This document shows, piece after piece, positions 32,860-35,875 of a stretch of DNA of 35,875 nt. Origin of the DNA: Penium margaritaceum (Eukaryota > Streptophyta > Zygnematophyceae > Desmidiales > Peniaceae). Position 1 is the first letter of the stretch; each line of letters opens with the position of its first letter. The stretch lies in NCBI GenBank assembly GCA_023375785.1, contig SZWC01000036.1, positions 2,040 to 37,914 on the forward strand. Reading direction: 5' to 3'. The notes under the pieces were generated by a model. The model worked only from the letters and a program-made list of their open reading frames with translations. It did not search any database and was not told where the DNA came from. The translations under genes were made by a program, and so were the position numbers.

Positions 32860-34270
32860 TTACTAGTGTGTTTCTGACCACTATGTTTGTGACCACTGTG
32901 TTTCTCACCAGTGTGTTTCTGACCACAGAGTTTCTGACCAGTGTGTTTCTGACCACTGCGTTTCTGACCGGTGTGTTTTTTGACCACGGTGTTTCTGACC
33001 ACTGTGTGTCTGACCATCGTGTTTCTAACCACTCTGTTTCCAACCACTATGTTTCTGAACACTGTGTTTCTGAGCAATGTGTTTCCGACCACTCTGTTTC
33101 GGACCACTGTGTTTCTGACCACTGTCTTTCTGACCAGTGTGTTTCTGAACACTGTGTTTCTGAGCAATGTGTTTCCGACCACTCTGTTTCGGACCACTGT
33201 GTTTCTGACCACTGTCTTTCTGACCAGTGTGTTTCTGAACACTGTGTTTCTGAGCAATGTGTTTCCGACCACTCTGTTTCGGACCACTGTGTTTCTGACC
33301 ACTGTCTTTCTGACCAGTGTGTTTCTGAACACTGTGTTTCTGAGCAATGTGTTTCCGACCACTCTGTTTCGGACCACTGTGTTTCTGACCACTGTCTTTC
33401 TGACCAGTGTGTTTCTGAACACTGTGTTTCTGAGCAATGTGTTTCCGACCACTCTGTTTCGGACCACTGTGTTTCTGACCACTGTCTTTCTGACCAGTGT
33501 GTTTCTGAACACTGTGTTTCTGAGCAATGTGTTTCCGACCACTCTGTTTCGGACCACTGTGTTTCTGACCACTGTCTTTCTGACCAGTGTGTTTCTGAAC
33601 ACTGTGTTTCTGAGCAATGTGTTTCCGACCACTCTGTTTCGGACCACTGTGTTTCTGACCACTGTCTTTCTGACCAGTGTGTTTCTGAACACTGTGTTTC
33701 TGAGCAATGTGTTTCCGACCACTCTGTTTCGGACCACTGTGTTTCTGACCACTGTCTTTCTGACCAGTGTGTTTCTGAACACTGTGTTTCTGAGCAATGT
33801 GTTTCCGACCACTCTGTTTCGGACCACTGTGTTTCTGACCACTGTCTTTCTGACCAGTGTGTTTCTGAACACTGTGTTTCTGAGCAATGTGTTTCCGACC
33901 ACTCTGTTTCGGACCACTGTGTTTCTGACCACTGTCTTTCTGACCAGTGTGTTTCTGAACACTGTGTTTCTGAGCAATGTGTTTCCGACCACTCTGTTTC
34001 GGACCACTGTGTTTCTGACCACTGTCTTTCTGACCAGTGTGTTTCTGAACACTGTGTTTCTGAGCAATGTGTTTCCGACCACTCTGTTTCGGACCACTGT
34101 GTTTCTGACCACTATGTTTCTAACCATTGCGCTTCTGACCACTGTGTTTCTGACGAATGTGTTTTTGACCACTGTGTTTTTGACCAGTGGGTTTCTAACC
34201 AGTGTGTTTCCCACCACTCTGCTTCTGACCAACGTGTTTCCGACCATCGTGTTTCTGACCACTGTGTTTC
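32860..34270. repeat. Expanded copy of the same locus, containing the 90-bp array
   Basis: Homologous to 31632-32060 but longer by 991 bp. That equals eleven 90-bp periods plus the extra T at about 32980. The flanks stay homologous on both sides of the array. Confidence 0.85.
33050..34113. repeat. Homogeneous 90-bp subarray (6 units, about 11.8 copies)
   Basis: ACTGTCTTTC occurs at 33121 and then every 90 bp to 34021 (eleven times). CCGACCACTCTGTTTCGG occurs at the matching spacing from 33085 to 34075. The copies look identical. The + frame reads six pentapeptides with Ser-Glu-His, Ser-Glu-Gln and Ser-Asp-His variants, with no added sign of coding. A partial related block lies at about 35330-35380. 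Confidence 0.97.
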
Positions 34271-35479
34271 TGACAACTGTATTTCTGACCACTGTGTTTC
34301 TGACCAGTGTGTTTCTGACCACTGTGTTTCTGACCACTGTGTTTCTGACCACTGTGTTTCTGACCACTGTGTTTCTGACCACTGTGTTTCTGACAACTGT
34401 ATTTCTGACCACTGTGTTTCTGACCAGTGTGTTTCTGACCACTGTTTTTCTGACCACTGTGTTTCTGACCACTGTGTTTCTGACCACTGTGTTTCTGACC
34501 ACTGTGATTCTGGCCATTCTGTTTCTGACCTGTGTACCTCTGACCTGTTTGTTTCTGACCACTGTGTTTCTGACCACTGTGTTTCTCACCACTGTGTTTC
34601 TGACAAGTATGTTTCTCACCAATGTGTTTCTGACCACTCTGTTTCTGACTAGTGTGTTTCTGACCACTGTGATTCTGACCAATGTGTTTCTGACCAGTGT
34701 GTTTATGACCTCTGTGTTCCTGACGACTGTGTTTCTGACCACTGTGTTTCTAACCACTGTGTTTCTGAACAGTGTGTTTCTTACTACTGTGTTTCTGACC
34801 AGTGTGTTTCTGACCACTGCGTTTCCGACCAGTGTATTTCTGACCAGTGTGTTTCTGACCACTGTGTTTCTGACGAATGTGTTTTTGACCAATGTGTTTC
34901 GGAGCACTGTGTTTCTGACAACTGTGTTTATGAACAGTGTGTTTCCAACCACTGTGTTTCTGAGCACTGTATTTCTGACCACTGTGATTCTGACCATTGT
35001 GTTGCTGACCACTGTGTTTCTGATCGCTGTGTTTCTGACCACTGTCTTTCTGAGCCCTGTGTTTCTGACCAGTGTGTTTCTGACCAGTGTGTTGCTGACC
35101 AGTGTGTTTCTGACCAGTGTGTGTCTGGCCACTGTGTTTCTGACCATTGTGTTTCTGACAACAGAGTTTCTGACCAGTGTGTTTCTGACCACTGCGTGTC
35201 TGACCGGTGTGTTTCTGACCACTGTGTTTCTGACCAATGTGTTTCTGACCACTATGTTTATGACTACCGTGCTTCTGACCACTGTGTTGCCAACCACTGT
35301 GTGTCTTACCACTGTGTTTCTGACCAGTGTGTTTCCGACCACTCTGTTTCGGACCACTGTGTTTCTGACCACTATGTTTCTGACCACTGTGTTTCTGAAC
35401 AGTGTGCTTCTGACCATTATGTTTCTGACCAGTGTGTTTCCGACCAGTGTGTTTCTCACCAGTGTGTTTCTGACCAGTG

Positions 35480-35690
35480 TGTTTCTGACAACTGTGTTTC
35501 TGAGCAGTGTGTTTCTGACCAGTGTGTGTCTGACCAGTGTGTTTCTGACCAGTGCGTTTCTGAACAGTGTGTTTCTGACCAGTGTGTTTATGACCAGTGT
35601 GTCCTGACCAGTGTGTTTCTGAACACTGTGTTTCTGACCACTGTGTTTCTGACCACAGTGTTTCTGACCATTGTGCTTCTGACCAGTGTG
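35480..35690. repeat. Right-side higher-order block, second copy (unexpanded)
   Basis: Matches 29820-30930 at offsets of 5663 and 5648, including the shortened 14-base unit (here TGTGTCCTGACCAG). The 105-bp expansion is absent. Confidence 0.82.
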
Positions 35691-35875
35691 TTTCTGACCA
35701 GTGTGTTTTTCACCCCTGTGTTTCTGACCAGTGTGCTTCTGATTACTGTGTTTTTTACCAGTGTGTTTCTTTCCAGTGTGTTTCTGACCTCTGTGTTTCT
35801 GACCACTGTGTTTCTGACCACTGTGTTTCTGACCATTGTTTTTCTGACCATTGTGTTTCTGACCACTGTGTTTCT

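Larger units (their letters stand above)
4441..35875. repeat. 31.4-kb 15-bp satellite array
   Basis: About 2,095 tandem units of TGTGTTTCTGACCAC or TGTGTTTCTGACCAG run to the window edge and presumably beyond. The commonest variable base is the last one (C or G); other recurrent variants include TTTATGACC, TTTTTGACC, CTCTGTTT and GCCTCTGACC. The consensus has no stop in five of six frames: Val-Phe-Leu-Thr-Thr and Cys-Val-Ser-Asp-His on +, and Val-Val-Arg-Asn-Thr, Trp-Ser-Glu-Thr-Gln and Gly-Gln-Lys-His-Ser on -. The resulting open frames (longest about 12670-16287 and 22971-26429 on +, 11550-14288 and 32784-35459 on -) have no unique segments, start context or domain. I read the region as non-coding. 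I do not recognise the satellite family. Confidence 0.98.

Noticed and set aside
4441-35875. CRISPR array, because of short regular repeats
   Set aside because: There are no spacers: units are contiguous 15-mers without unique intervening sequence, in a eukaryote-like context.
4441-35875. Nuclear-receptor-like TGACC half sites and forkhead-like TGTTTAT in each unit
   Set aside because: Short matches repeated by the array itself. The consensus TGACCAC/G departs from the TGACCT half site, and chance similarity is multiplied 2,000-fold.

Overview
This window looks like animal (at least eukaryotic) repeat-dominated DNA. The reasons are two long tandem arrays, a decayed BED-finger hAT DNA transposon with GT-AG introns, and no operon-like gene packing. 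I cannot name the species. No intact protein gene is supported anywhere in the window.

Layout. (1) 1-1291 is a 12-bp G-rich minisatellite (consensus GGGTTGGAAGTT). (2) 1292-1418 is a short unique segment with two hairpins built on GATTCG/CGAATC words, followed by a 21-base G run and four Ns (1419-1447). (3) 1448-1689 is GC-rich flank with no gene I can support. (4) 1690-4440 is a degenerate hAT-family transposase. It has a BED zinc finger, a 69-bp candidate intron, an RNase H-like core, a 192-bp candidate intron filled with 7-bp repeats, an Ala/Gly/Val-rich 21-bp repeat insert, a C-terminal hAT dimerisation region and an acidic tail. It carries a frameshift and at least two in-frame stops. 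(5) 4441-35875 (31.4 kb, about 2,095 units) is one continuous 15-bp satellite, consensus TGTGTTTCTGACCAC or TGTGTTTCTGACCAG. It runs off the end of the window.

Inside the 15-bp array there is clear higher-order structure. Diverged blocks are repeated at about 2.9 kb and 5.4 kb on the left, at about 1.3 and 1.75 kb in the centre, and at about 1.2 and 5.65 kb on the right. Two young, near-perfect subarrays, of 105 bp (30005-30877) and 90 bp (33050-34113), sit inside older duplicated segments. The array changes its 15-bp phase only about 20 times in 31 kb, although substitutions are common.

Because 15 is a multiple of three and the consensus lacks stops in five of six frames, the array shows very long open frames (up to about 1,200 codons) on both strands. 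I treat these as consequences of the repeat and not as genes. The biology worth following is the sharp transposon/satellite junction, the repeat-filled intron, the scarcity of indels and the nested expansion history.
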